From Candidatus Thermoplasmatota archaeon (GTDB lineage Archaea; Thermoplasmatota; Thermoplasmata; RBG-16-68-12; JAGMCJ01): DNA of 54,721 bases. A program made the translations under genes and the position numbers. Each line of letters begins with the position of its first letter. The stretch's first letter is position 1. The notes beneath the pieces were generated by a model. It did not search any database and was not told where the DNA came from. It saw only the letters and a list, made by a program, of their open reading frames with translations. The stretch lies in assembly GCA_022848865.1 (NCBI GenBank), contig JAJISE010000008.1:1-54721 (forward strand), in the 5' to 3' direction. Below, one piece after another: positions 8,122-15,631 of this stretch.

Positions 8122-8259
8122 GAGCGGCAATGAATTTCTCGTGATATAAAAAGGATGCGGTCTTCCAAGCCATCGCTGCGAGGGTCAAGCACGCGGATAT
8201 CGAGGAAGCGCGTTGGCGGTCCCGAACGCCGAAACGGAAACCTCCGCGTGGGGACGGTC

Positions 8260-9270
8260 TCAGAACCACTGGTCGAGGCTCTTCTGCTTCATCAACGATC
8301 TGCCCTCCCCCATCTTGCAGAGGGCCTTTCTCACCCGATCCTCGGAGAAGTCGAATCCGTCCCTGAGATACGCGACTGTCCCGTCCTCATCGGGCTCGGA
8401 CCATTCCAAGGAGAAGTCCACAGAGACGAGCGGCTCGAGGAAGATCTCCCTGATGCGTTGCACGTTCTCAACGTCGAACCCCTCCTTCTCGCACACTGTC
8501 TCGATGTCGCCGTGCTTCTTGATCATGTGAAGGGCCTTCTTCGGGCCGATGCCTCGGACGCCCTCGTTGAAATCCGTCCCCACCAGCATCGCCATGTCCA
8601 CGAGCTGCTCCCTCGTGACCTCGAGCGCCTCCAACGCCGAATCGAGAAGGACAAGCTCCGGAATGGCGGGACCGCCCCCCCGTCCCCGTCTCCGCCCGGA
8701 AACGGTGAGGTTGCGCACTAGTCTGTCTGCGCCAAAGAGGAGCGAGTCGAAGTCCTGGGAGGCCGTCGCCCAGACCTCCCCCTTCCTCGTCATGTCGCTT
8801 GCCTGGGCCTCTCCCTCGCCGGGCGCCTGGATGCATGGTATTCCGAGGAGCTCCAAGAGCTCCTTGGACTGGTCCACCATCTCCTTGTTCAATCGGGAGG
8901 ACTGAGATGCCTTGATCCTGGCCTTCTCCGTGTCTCCCGCTGCGAGCGCCTTCTTCCACTCCTTCTCGGCCTCTCTCCTGATGGCGCTCCTTGCGGCGAT
9001 CGTCTCCGACTTCAGCTTCGGCGGTTCTCCGTCGAAAACATACACGGGCTTGATGCCCATCTGCAGCAGGTTGGCGTTCCTGTACACGAGCCCCGAGAGA
9101 TGGGACGTTGTCCTTCCTTTCGAGTCCCTCAAAGGAGTGCCGTCCGGCTGGCGTATTATCGCGAGGAACTGGTAGATCGCATTGAAAGCGTCGATGGCAA
9201 CGGTCCTACCCCCGAGGTCCTCCAGTTTGATCTGCTTCGCCGGTATGATGTCCGCTATGTCGACTCCCAT
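8260..9270 (-). CDS. fen: Flap endonuclease 1
   Basis: A structure-specific 5' nuclease that removes flaps during Okazaki fragment maturation and base excision repair. The N-terminal nuclease region starts MGVDIADIIP, with DAFN, FDGEPP and the acidic APGEGEAQASD metal site; the internal domain carries ASQDFDSLLFG, GTDFNEGVRGIGPKKAL and the helix-hairpin-helix. The C-terminus ends QKSLDQWF, a PCNA-interacting (PIP) box. Length 336 is standard for archaea. A TATA-like TTTTTAGG is 26 bases before the ATG, so it is probably leaderless. A Gly/Arg-rich insert (RRRGRGGGP) sits near residue 190. Confidence 0.97.
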   Translation of the reverse strand: MGVDIADIIPAKQIKLEDLGGRTVAIDAFNAIYQFLAIIRQPDGTPLRDSKGRTTSHLSGLVYRNANLLQMGIKPVYVFDGEPPKLKSETIAARSAIRREAEKEWKKALAAGDTEKARIKASQSSRLNKEMVDQSKELLELLGIPCIQAPGEGEAQASDMTRKGEVWATASQDFDSLLFGADRLVRNLTVSGRRRGRGGGPAIPELVLLDSALEALEVTREQLVDMAMLVGTDFNEGVRGIGPKKALHMIKKHGDIETVCEKEGFDVENVQRIREIFLEPLVSVDFSLEWSEPDEDGTVAYLRDGFDFSEDRVRKALCKMGEGRSLMKQKSLDQWF

Positions 9271-9302
9271 CGCTTCCGAATGGGTCGACCGCCTAAAAAC
9301 AC

Positions 9303-9533
9303 CTAGGGTTGATCCTTCAGCAGGGTCTCTATCCGGCCCAGCTGCTCAGTGTTCTTCGTGGCCAGGTCCCTGTGGATCTTGTGTATCTTGAGCATCTCCT
9401 TGGAAAGACTGTTCTGGGCCTTCAGGTTGTCCTTGAGGAATCCGATCTCCCTCTCCATCGCTCTCTGATTCTCGACGAGTTGGAGAACCATCTCGCTTAA
9501 TTCCCTTAGTTCCAAATCCTTTTTCGAGTGCAT
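9303..9533 (-). CDS. Small coiled-coil protein
   Basis: The 76 residues are almost wholly helical, with heptad-like spacing of Leu, Met and Ile from residue 8 to 72, so a coiled-coil dimer is likely. No family was recognised. A TATA-like GTTTTTATC is about 32 bases upstream and GGGTGATGAG sits directly before the ATG, so it has its own expression signals. It is between pyrI and fen and runs in the same direction; the gap to fen is 32 bases. Confidence 0.6.
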   Translation of the reverse strand: MHSKKDLELRELSEMVLQLVENQRAMEREIGFLKDNLKAQNSLSKEMLKIHKIHRDLATKNTEQLGRIETLLKDQP

Positions 9534-9581
9534 CTCATCACCCGCCTGGAAATGGTCTTCGCAGATAAAAACCTTGTCGGT

Positions 9582-10040
9582 TCAGGTTATGGCGTCCACG
9601 ATGTTCTCGAGGTCTCTCTCGCAGTAGACGCATCTCAACCGGACCGGGCTCTTGGAGACGACAACGAACTCCGTCTCCACGGGCTCCCTGAGATTCGTGA
9701 TGCAGTTGGGGTTCCCGCATTTCAGGATCCCCTTCGCGACCTCCGGGAGCTCCACCTTGTGCTTCTGCTTCACGTTGAAGTTCTGGATGATGTTTATCGT
9801 CGCATTAGGTGCAACAAGGGCAATCTTGTCGACCTCCTTTTCCAGCAGCTCTCTGTCCTCCACCTTGACGATGTCCTTGAGCGTGCTCTTCTTGCTCGTC
9901 ACGCGCATCGCCACGCTGACAGTCGAGTCGGAGCTCTCCTCCGTTATCCCGAGTATCTTGAGGACCTTGAGCGCCATTCCCGCAGGTATGTGGTCGATCA
10001 CGGTGCCGTTCTTGATCGGCGTGACCCTGAGCTCCCTCAT
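9582..10040 (-). CDS. pyrI: Aspartate carbamoyltransferase regulatory subunit
   Basis: This subunit binds nucleotides and transmits allosteric control to PyrB in the first committed step of pyrimidine synthesis. The N-terminal allosteric domain has the [15 protein letters not shown] segment, and the C-terminal zinc domain has the four cysteines in CGNPNC and CVYC. Length 152 is standard. Its ATG overlaps the pyrB stop by four bases (ATGA), so the two subunits are translationally coupled. Confidence 0.96.
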   Translation of the reverse strand: MRELRVTPIKNGTVIDHIPAGMALKVLKILGITEESSDSTVSVAMRVTSKKSTLKDIVKVEDRELLEKEVDKIALVAPNATINIIQNFNVKQKHKVELPEVAKGILKCGNPNCITNLREPVETEFVVVSKSPVRLRCVYCERDLENIVDAIT

Positions 10041-10972
10041 TCGACCGCCCCCAGTATGAGCGCGAGAAGGGCCATCCTCACGGGGACACCGTTGAACGCC
10101 TGCTCGAAGTACCTGGCGTGGTGCGTGCCGTCGACGGATGGGTGTATCTCGTTGACCCTCGGCAGAGGGTGCATCACGATCAAGTCCTTCTTCGCCTCCT
10201 CGAGCAGCCCGACGTCCACCTTGTACAGACCGGCCACCCTCTGGTACTCCTGCGGGTCAGGGAACCTCTCCTTCTGGATCCGCGTGACGTAGAGGACATC
10301 GACCTTTCCGATCACGTCGTTCAGGTCGTCCGTCAGCTTGGGCCGCACCCTGCCCACCTTCGCATCATCCACGACCTCCTTGGGCATCTGCAACGTCGGG
10401 GGCGCGACGAAGTATAGCTTCGCCCCGAAGAGGGAAAGCGCGTAGGAGAGCGAGTGCGCCGTCCTTCCGTACTTGAGGTCACCGACGAGGGCGACCTTCT
10501 GCCCCTCTATCTTGCCCTTCTCCGTCCATATAGTGAACAGGTCAAGCATCGTCTGGGTCGGATGCTGGCCGGCACCGTCCCCGCCGTTTATGATGGGCTT
10601 CGCGGAGAAATTCGCAGCGAGTCTTGCCGCTCCCATGTGGTGGTGTCTCAGGACGGTCACATCCGCGTAGGACTCGGCCATCTTTATCGTGTCCGCCAGC
10701 GTCTCCCCCTTCTTCAGAGAGCTCGCCTCGGGGTCCGCCATTCCGATGGCCCTGCCGCCAAGCCTGCTCATCGCGCTCTCGAAGGAGAGGCGGGTCCTAG
10801 TGCTGGGCTCGAAGAAGATCGTGGCGAGGACCTTGCCCCTCAGGGACTCGTCCCTCCTTTCGCCCTTTGCCGCCGGAACCATCTTCTTCGCGGTCTTCAG
10901 AATATGCATGATCTCCTTCACGGAAAAGTCCTTGATGGATAGTATGTCCCTCCCCTCGAACTTCATGCTCAT
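10037..10972 (-). CDS. pyrB: Aspartate carbamoyltransferase catalytic subunit
   Basis: This condenses carbamoyl phosphate and aspartate to carbamoyl aspartate. The carbamoyl phosphate motif [15 protein letters not shown] is near residue 55, the 80s-loop region has [16 protein letters not shown], and HPTQTMLD and HPLPRVNEI mark the second domain. Length 311 fits. The TATA-like element at 10994-11003 is centred about 26 bases before ATG 10972, so it is leaderless. Operon order pyrB-pyrI is the archaeal norm; pyrD and pyrK are far away at 46-48 kb. Confidence 0.97.
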   Translation of the reverse strand: MSMKFEGRDILSIKDFSVKEIMHILKTAKKMVPAAKGERRDESLRGKVLATIFFEPSTRTRLSFESAMSRLGGRAIGMADPEASSLKKGETLADTIKMAESYADVTVLRHHHMGAARLAANFSAKPIINGGDGAGQHPTQTMLDLFTIWTEKGKIEGQKVALVGDLKYGRTAHSLSYALSLFGAKLYFVAPPTLQMPKEVVDDAKVGRVRPKLTDDLNDVIGKVDVLYVTRIQKERFPDPQEYQRVAGLYKVDVGLLEEAKKDLIVMHPLPRVNEIHPSVDGTHHARYFEQAFNGVPVRMALLALILGAVE

Positions 10973-11020
10973 CCTTGCTCAGAATGAATCTATGAATAAT
11001 AAAGCTACCGAGGGCAAAGG

Positions 11021-11212
11021 TCACTTCTTCCCGAGAAGAGCGTAGGTCACCCATTCCTTCTTGTCCTTCATGCTCAACCACGCTCTTGTCAAGTCTGGGA
11101 CGTGCTTGGCTCTCTCCACGGCCAAGGATGCTATCGTCTTGGCCGCTATCGCATCCACGTCCACTCCCAGAACGCTCTTGAGCAGATACTTAATCCTTTC
11201 CCTCTTGTCCAT
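11021..11212 (-). CDS. Hypothetical 63-residue protein
   Basis: A small basic, helical protein (MDKRERIKYLLKSVLGVD, then AVERAKHVPDLTRAWLSMKDK). No family recognised. It has a clear promoter: TTTTTTATAT centred about 29 bases before the ATG, with TTGAG just before it. It ends 49 bases before the pyrB start and points the same way, but pyrB has its own TATA box. Composition is normal for the window, so I regard it as a real gene. Confidence 0.6.
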   Translation of the reverse strand: MDKRERIKYLLKSVLGVDVDAIAAKTIASLAVERAKHVPDLTRAWLSMKDKKEWVTYALLGKK

Positions 11213-11304
11213 CTCAATAATAATAGGCCTCGTTCAGGTATATAAAAAAGGGGGAAGGCCCAGGTCCTTTCGGGCCCGGTCCTTGGGGAGGAGGGGGTGA
11301 GCGT

Positions 11305-11312
11305 AAAAAAGG
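11305..11312 (-). terminator. Oligo-T terminator after regulator gene
   Basis: On the minus strand a run of six T follows C-rich sequence about 55 bases after the stop of the winged-helix gene at 11364, the form of an archaeal intrinsic terminator. The rest of 11213-11363 holds a GGCCC/GGGCC hairpin near 11259-11279. Confidence 0.4.
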
Positions 11313-11363
11313 GGGTGGGCAATTCCGGTTTCCCAGAACTGCCCGTGGGTTGTGGAGGAGGGG

Positions 11364-11711
11364 TTATCTTGATAGGACGTCGACGGCTTTCCAGTCGCCT
11401 CCGAAGTCCTTGGTGATGCCTGAGGACAGCTGGAACCTGACTCGAAGCCTGCCATTCTCGAAGAAGATGTAGGCGTTCCTGAGTTGCGAAAGATAGAGAC
11501 TGATCCGCTTCCCTCTCTGCGTGAGGGCCCTTTCAACACACTTTATCAGTCCGGCTTTCTCCAGCATGTGGATTCTTCGGTACGTAGCAGCGATTGGAAT
11601 CCCGTACTCCCTGCTGAGATCAATCGCGCTCTTGGGTTTCTTGAACGTCGCAACAAGGATTCTTGCTGCGTATTCGTCGGTTATCAGTCGTGATGCTTCC
11701 AAAGGATCCAT
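11364..11711 (-). CDS. Winged-helix regulator, paralog 1 of 4
   Basis: A 115-residue DNA-binding protein. Residues 1-75 form a winged helix (ILVATFKKPKSAIDLSREYG, then IPIAATYRRIHMLEKAGLI as recognition helix region and a basic wing TQRGKR). The C-terminal 40 residues form a small strand-rich domain (LRNAYIFFENGRLRVRF) ending in GGDWKAVD. It is strongly similar to the gene at 19772 and recognisably to those at 19361 and 20244. Start at ATG 11711 is fixed by GGAGGA 9 bases before it and by alignment with the paralogs; the frame extends further upstream. Its promoter has the regulon palindrome at 11776. Probably binds near the KaiC/DUF835 promoters. Confidence 0.82.
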   Translation of the reverse strand: MDPLEASRLITDEYAARILVATFKKPKSAIDLSREYGIPIAATYRRIHMLEKAGLIKCVERALTQRGKRISLYLSQLRNAYIFFENGRLRVRFQLSSGITKDFGGDWKAVDVLSR

Positions 11712-11775
11712 CTTCTTTCCTCCTGACCTCAATATTCCAATCCCCCACGACGGTATATATAACGCAACGGGACGA

Positions 11776-11791
11776 GTATCATGGCTGATTC
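11776..11791. promoter_or_regulatory. Regulon palindrome, promoter of winged-helix paralog 1
   Basis: GTATC-N6-GATTC, matching the core TATC-N6-GAT. It ends 15 bp before the TATATATA box (11754-11761) on the minus strand. A 15-base core (TATCATGGCTGATTC) is also found at 26048. Confidence 0.55.
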
Positions 11792-11804
11792 TCAATCGTA
11801 ATAA

Positions 11805-12341
11805 TCAGCCGCCTATTACGTCCGCGTTTCTCTCCAGAAGAGCTAGCTCCTTCGATTCAAAGGCCCGCGAGTCTATCGAGACGAGGAACAGGGCCTCCTT
11901 CTGCATCACGATCTCGTTCACGTACTCTATGAACTTCAGGATCCTCGGGAAGTCGTTGTTGATCATCAGATACTCGAGCCCGTCGAGGAGAATGGCTGAC
12001 TTGCCACCCTTGTCCATGAAGTTGCTAATGAGGTTCGTGAGGCTCCCGAGGTTGTGGGGGTCGACATAGTCCCTGCCGAGCGTGGTGGAGAGCCATATCA
12101 CCTTCATCCCATCCCGCCCGCGCTTCCTCGGTATGTGGTCCGGATGCCTCCTTGTGATGTAGAGGCCCGCGTAGCCATCATCCATCAGCTGGGTGAGGTA
12201 CTCGAGCGCTCTCTCGTGCCTCCGCTCGTGGAGGAAGTACGAGTGCCCCTCCTTGAGGACCTCCTGCCCTTTGCCCAGGAATATGTTTCGGAAGAGCTCG
12301 TCCGTCGCGTTGTCTATGCTCATCATTAGCAAGGGCAGCAT
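11805..12341 (-). CDS. DUF835 domain protein
   Basis: The protein is a single DUF835 domain of 178 residues, recognised by GHSYFLHERRHERALEYLTQL, GLYITRRHPDHI, VIWLSTTLGRD, LLDGLEYLMINNDF and the final SLDSRAFESKELALLERN-like end. DUF835 is an archaeal domain frequently linked with KaiC-like ATPases and proposed to work in signalling; it resembles a P-loop-less RecA-type fold, retaining a Walker B-like ILLDG. ATG 12341 is preferred to the TTG two codons upstream. TATA (12383-12390) and the palindrome at 12402 lie upstream. It is divergent from the wHTH-TPR gene. Confidence 0.82.
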   Translation of the reverse strand: MLPLLMMSIDNATDELFRNIFLGKGQEVLKEGHSYFLHERRHERALEYLTQLMDDGYAGLYITRRHPDHIPRKRGRDGMKVIWLSTTLGRDYVDPHNLGSLTNLISNFMDKGGKSAILLDGLEYLMINNDFPRILKFIEYVNEIVMQKEALFLVSIDSRAFESKELALLERNADVIGG

Positions 12342-12401
12342 TCCCAATCAATCCTCGCTTCTTGGATTACCTCTCATGGGTTCTTATACATTCTGCAATC
12401 A

Positions 12402-12417
12402 ATATCAGGAATGATAC
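12402..12417. promoter_or_regulatory. Regulon palindrome, DUF835 promoter
   Basis: ATATCAGGAATGATAC, a TATCA-N4-TGATA palindrome, ends 12 bp before the DUF835 TATA box on the minus strand. It lies in the divergent region shared with the wHTH-TPR gene, about 45 bp from that gene's TATA box. Confidence 0.6.
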
Positions 12418-12488
12418 TCTGGTCATGTTCTGGATTCGAGCCGCGAGCATGCGAAAACACTAAATCAAAGGCGACTGATACGACCCTT

Positions 12489-13826
12489 ATGATGCTCACC
12501 GCCTTGGAGAAGCCGACGGGCACCTTGAGAATCCTCGCGTACGTCCATCAGAACGAACGCGGGACTATCTCTGACTTCTACAGAAAGGTCGGGATAAACC
12601 AGGAATCCGCCTATTCCGCCCTGAGGAATCTCCTGCAGCTGGGCCTGATCTACGAGAAGGAGGAGGGCAAGTTCCCCTTCAGGAAGTTCTACTTGCTCAC
12701 AAGCAAGGGGGAGCAGATCGCGGAGAAGCTGTCGTCCATAGAGGAAACGCTGACCGACACGGTATACGGCTACTATCACAGGCTCGAGGAGCTGGAGGCA
12801 GCGCCTGAGGCTCCCGAGAACCTTGCTGCCAGGCTCGAGATGATGCTCAAGATCCAGGATGTCTGCTTCGCGACCGGCGAGTGGGATTCCTGCATGGAGT
12901 ACTGCGGGAAGTCGCTGGACCTCGCGCAGAGGTTAGATGACAAGGCCGCGCAGCTGAAGGTCTTCAGGGACATTGGGTGGATACACGAGAGGAGAAACGA
13001 GTGGGCCGCGGCCCGGAAGAACTTCGAGAGCGGTCTTGGGTTGGCGAGGGAGACGGGCGATATGTCCGCCATGGCCAGCATATTCTATGACCTGGGGGCC
13101 ATCCACGAGAGGAATGGAGAGTACGGCCGAGCGTTGGAGTTCTTTGACAAGTCAAGGCAAGCATCACAAGACGCCAAGAATGACTGGAATCTGGCAAGAG
13201 CTCTCTACGCCTTCGGTCGCGTGGAGGCTCAGAGGGGGAACTACAAGAAGTCCATTGCGTACATGGAGAAGTCCATCGGGATGCTCGAGAAGATCGGTGA
13301 CCTGAGCGAGCTGGCCAAGGTCTGCACCGGAATGGGGGCCACGTGGTTCTACCTGGACGACATGGACAAGACGATAGAGTACCACGAGAAGTGCATACGG
13401 ACCGCCGAGAAGCTGGGGGATGCGACGGGGATCGGATATGGCCTTTCCAACGCGGCCGAGGCCTACGCGCTGAAGGGCGACACGAAGAAGGCTTTTGAGT
13501 ACCTTGAGAGGGCGCTCCGCATCTTCGAGAAGCTCAACGAGAGGATGATGATTTCGTCCGTGTACTCCCACTACGGCCAGGCCCATCGACTCAGAGAGGA
13601 ATGGAAGAAGTCGGAGGAGTACTTCAGCAAGAGCATTGCCCTACTGGAAGAGCTCAATCTACCCTACAACATGGCCGATGCCCACTACAAGTTCGGTGTT
13701 ATGTACAAGGAGAAGGGTGAGCAGGACAACGCCGCGGAACACCTCTCCAAGGCGCACGAGATCTTCGAGAAGATCGGAAACAAGAGCATGATGGAGAAGG
13801 TGGCCGGTCTGAGAAACGGTCTCTAG
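12489..13826 (+). CDS. Winged-helix/TPR repeat protein
   Basis: The 445 residues begin with a winged-helix domain (residues 1-80: GTISDFYRKVGINQESAYSA recognition region, then a wing and LLTSKGEQIAEKL) followed by about eight tetratricopeptide repeats from residue 105 to 440, with motifs such as GDMSAMASIFYDLGAIHERN and YGRALEFFDKSRQA. TPR arrays bind partner proteins, so this looks like a ligand- or partner-controlled transcription regulator. ATG 12489 is 26 bases after CTAAATC, a leaderless start; the frame is open further upstream. It abuts the convergent secreted-protein gene with no gap. The partner is unknown, though the KaiC/DUF835 cluster is the obvious candidate. Confidence 0.82.
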   Translation: MMLTALEKPTGTLRILAYVHQNERGTISDFYRKVGINQESAYSALRNLLQLGLIYEKEEGKFPFRKFYLLTSKGEQIAEKLSSIEETLTDTVYGYYHRLEELEAAPEAPENLAARLEMMLKIQDVCFATGEWDSCMEYCGKSLDLAQRLDDKAAQLKVFRDIGWIHERRNEWAAARKNFESGLGLARETGDMSAMASIFYDLGAIHERNGEYGRALEFFDKSRQASQDAKNDWNLARALYAFGRVEAQRGNYKKSIAYMEKSIGMLEKIGDLSELAKVCTGMGATWFYLDDMDKTIEYHEKCIRTAEKLGDATGIGYGLSNAAEAYALKGDTKKAFEYLERALRIFEKLNERMMISSVYSHYGQAHRLREEWKKSEEYFSKSIALLEELNLPYNMADAHYKFGVMYKEKGEQDNAAEHLSKAHEIFEKIGNKSMMEKVAGLRNGL

Positions 13827-14303
13827 CTAGACGAGGTCCACCGGGAGCCACGACTGAGGCCAATCCTGGAAGGCCAGTGGTATTATGACCTCCTTGTAGT
13901 GAGGCCAATCCTGGTCGCTCAGCTCGATGATGAGCTCGTCCCAACCCTGAGGCCAGTCCTGGTCGAGGACCAGAACATATCGGTCCTCCTCCTGCGACGT
14001 ATCAAGGGCCAAGGGCATCAGAACCTCTTCTTCCTGCGATGCCGCTCGCAGCAGACCTCTTGCGGCCTTGGCCCCATCTGGCATCACAATGACAGGGATA
14101 TGTATGGCACCCGGGTCCGACGTCGACAGGTCGATCGTGACATACTCCTCGTGAATGTCCTGGATTACCATGCCGGCGTTCCCGTTCTCGACGTTGTCAG
14201 TGGGAACGGCTGTCCAGGTCCCGCCGGACGCTGTGGGTTGTAACGCTAGAGCAATCGATAGTACAACGAGTGCAGTTGCTAGCTCTCTCTTCCTCGCCCT
14301 CAT
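13827..14303 (-). CDS. Secreted protein with QDWP repeats
   Basis: No family recognised. The N-terminus has a signal peptide (MRARKRELATALVVLSIALAL, cleavage after about ASG). The mature part of some 130 residues is acidic. Three copies of a QDWP motif occur in the last 50 residues (DQDWPQGWDELIIEL, DQDWPHYKEVIIPL, FQDWPQSWLPV), each followed by a beta-prone hydrophobic stretch, so a small repeat domain is likely. ATG 14303 follows a TATA box CTATAAATA by about 25 bases, leaderless. The stop abuts the convergent TPR gene. Confidence 0.65.
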   Translation of the reverse strand: MRARKRELATALVVLSIALALQPTASGGTWTAVPTDNVENGNAGMVIQDIHEEYVTIDLSTSDPGAIHIPVIVMPDGAKAARGLLRAASQEEEVLMPLALDTSQEEDRYVLVLDQDWPQGWDELIIELSDQDWPHYKEVIIPLAFQDWPQSWLPVDLV

Positions 14304-14503
14304 CACCCTTTTCTATGTTTGAGGCGGTATTTATAGATATCGAGGTTCGGACACGAGTTCCCCAGGGCCTCCGACACATGATCCTGCTTGTCTGCGCAGT
14401 CGAAGTGCAGTCGCGCGAGAAGATCATGAGTGGACTGGACATTAGCCTCATCCTACCGTTTTATGTCCGTGCTATTATTCCGTATACCGAAAAACGATAA
14501 CCT

Positions 14504-14511
14504 TTTATAAT
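14504..14511 (+). promoter_or_regulatory. TATA box of candidate RNA gene
   Basis: TTTATAAT is centred at about 14507. The predicted start, 26 bases on, coincides with the first base of the 10-bp stem at 14532. Confidence 0.45.
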
Positions 14512-14531
14512 GTGCACGAGATTCATGGATG

Positions 14532-14691
14532 TTGCGGCTTCGGAGGTTCAAGTCTTTGCGAGGAAGCCGCAAGATAGGAGAGGGGTCCGGTAGATGCCTC
14601 GTATGATGAGAACTCGGCCAACAAGCTTGCAATCCTTGAGGGAGTCGGTGACGACTCCTTCGGTCGCTCCCGCGAAAACACCCGCTTTTTT
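14532..14691 (+). ncRNA. Candidate structured non-coding RNA
   Basis: The 605-base gap between two genes holds no convincing ORF but shows ordered RNA-like structure. From the predicted transcription start: a perfect 10-bp stem TTGCGGCTTC/GAAGCCGCAA (14532-14541 with 14563-14572); further on a 7-bp stem GGAGTCG/CGACTCC closed by a GTGA tetraloop of the GNRA class (14641-14658); and a run of six T at 14686-14691. A further 6-bp hairpin AGGGTC-GAA-GACCCT (14700-14714) follows, so the RNA could extend to about 14850, where there is a TTTT. I looked for and did not find SRP RNA, RNase P RNA, 5S rRNA or box C/D hallmarks. Strand and ends are inferred. The rest (14692-14850) shows only that hairpin. 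Confidence 0.4.
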
Positions 14692-14908
14692 GGACGCAGA
14701 GGGTCGAAGACCCTACCAATCCAGTGGGAGTGAATCGGATTCGGGCGCCTTTACCCTCCAATCTGTGTGTTTGATCCCCGCCCTGACTGGTGATTGCATC
14801 CCCAGGATGGCCGACTGAATCTCACCCAAACCGGACCCCTCAGTGTTTTGCGTCCTTGCCGACCTGTCTAGCAAACGTTTATTTCTCGCGAGAGTTTAAC
14901 CTCGCACG

Positions 14909-15631
14909 ATGACCGCCCGCCTGGGTATTATCACGGGTTCTGAAATGGAGATATCCCGGATCCTGGAAGGGACCAGGGATGAAAGGGTCGGCACGCCCTT
15001 TGGCGATCCCTCTTCGTCTGTTCAGATAGGTCTGATCAAGGGGAAGGAGGTTGCCTTCCTGTACCGACACGGAGAAGGACACAGGCATCCTCCGCACAGG
15101 GTGAACCATCACGCGAACATACATGCCCTCTCGGACGCGGGCGTCACGAGGATCATCGGTGCATCTTCAGTCGGCAGCATGAGGCAGGACATACGGCCCA
15201 TGGATTTCGTCATTCCTTCGGACTTCGTGAGCTTCTGGAACATCCCAACATTCCACGACGAGAATGTCGTTCACGTCACTCCCGTTCTCGATCCGGAACT
15301 CAGGAAGAGCCTCGTCGATTGCATCAGGGATCTGGGGTACACCGCCCATGATGGCGGCGTTTACATCCAAACAACTGGACCCAGGCTCGAGACCAAGGCC
15401 GAGATTCGCATCTTCAAGGAGTTCGGAGACCTGGTGGGCATGACGATGCCGTCCGAAGCCACTCTGGCGGTGGAGAAGGGCATCGCCTACGCGAGCATAT
15501 GCTGCGTTGACAACTACTGCCATGGCATGGCGGACGAGGACCTCTCCTACGACGTGATTCTCGAGCATCAGAAGAGGAATGCCGAGAGGCTGTTCAACAT
15601 CATCGCGAGGGTCATCGAGGTGCTTGCTTGA
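14909..15631 (+). CDS. Methylthioadenosine/methylthioinosine phosphorylase (purine nucleoside phosphorylase family)
   Basis: This cleaves a 5'-methylthio-nucleoside with phosphate into the base and methylthioribose 1-phosphate. Family motifs: RHGEGHRHPPHRVNHHANI, a phosphate-binding segment, GASSVGSM, QTTGPRLETKAEIR and GMTMPSEATLA. At 240 residues it is a little shorter than most (about 260-275). A TATA-like TTTATTT is 28 bases before the ATG, so it is leaderless. The stop overlaps the TTG of the deaminase. The deaminase next door converts MTA to MTI, so the true substrate is probably MTI, giving hypoxanthine for the Hpt gene that follows; MTA remains possible. Confidence 0.85.
   Translation: MTARLGIITGSEMEISRILEGTRDERVGTPFGDPSSSVQIGLIKGKEVAFLYRHGEGHRHPPHRVNHHANIHALSDAGVTRIIGASSVGSMRQDIRPMDFVIPSDFVSFWNIPTFHDENVVHVTPVLDPELRKSLVDCIRDLGYTAHDGGVYIQTTGPRLETKAEIRIFKEFGDLVGMTMPSEATLAVEKGIAYASICCVDNYCHGMADEDLSYDVILEHQKRNAERLFNIIARVIEVLA

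Noticed and set aside
14453-14818. Short frames on both strands in the 605-base gap
   Set aside because: Low-complexity Arg/Ser/Pro composition and no start signals; structured RNA explains the region better.
14532-14850. SRP RNA or RNase P RNA
   Set aside because: The first stem pairs locally rather than 5' end with 3' end, and the conserved SRP domain IV loop and RNase P CR-I/CR-V sequences are absent.
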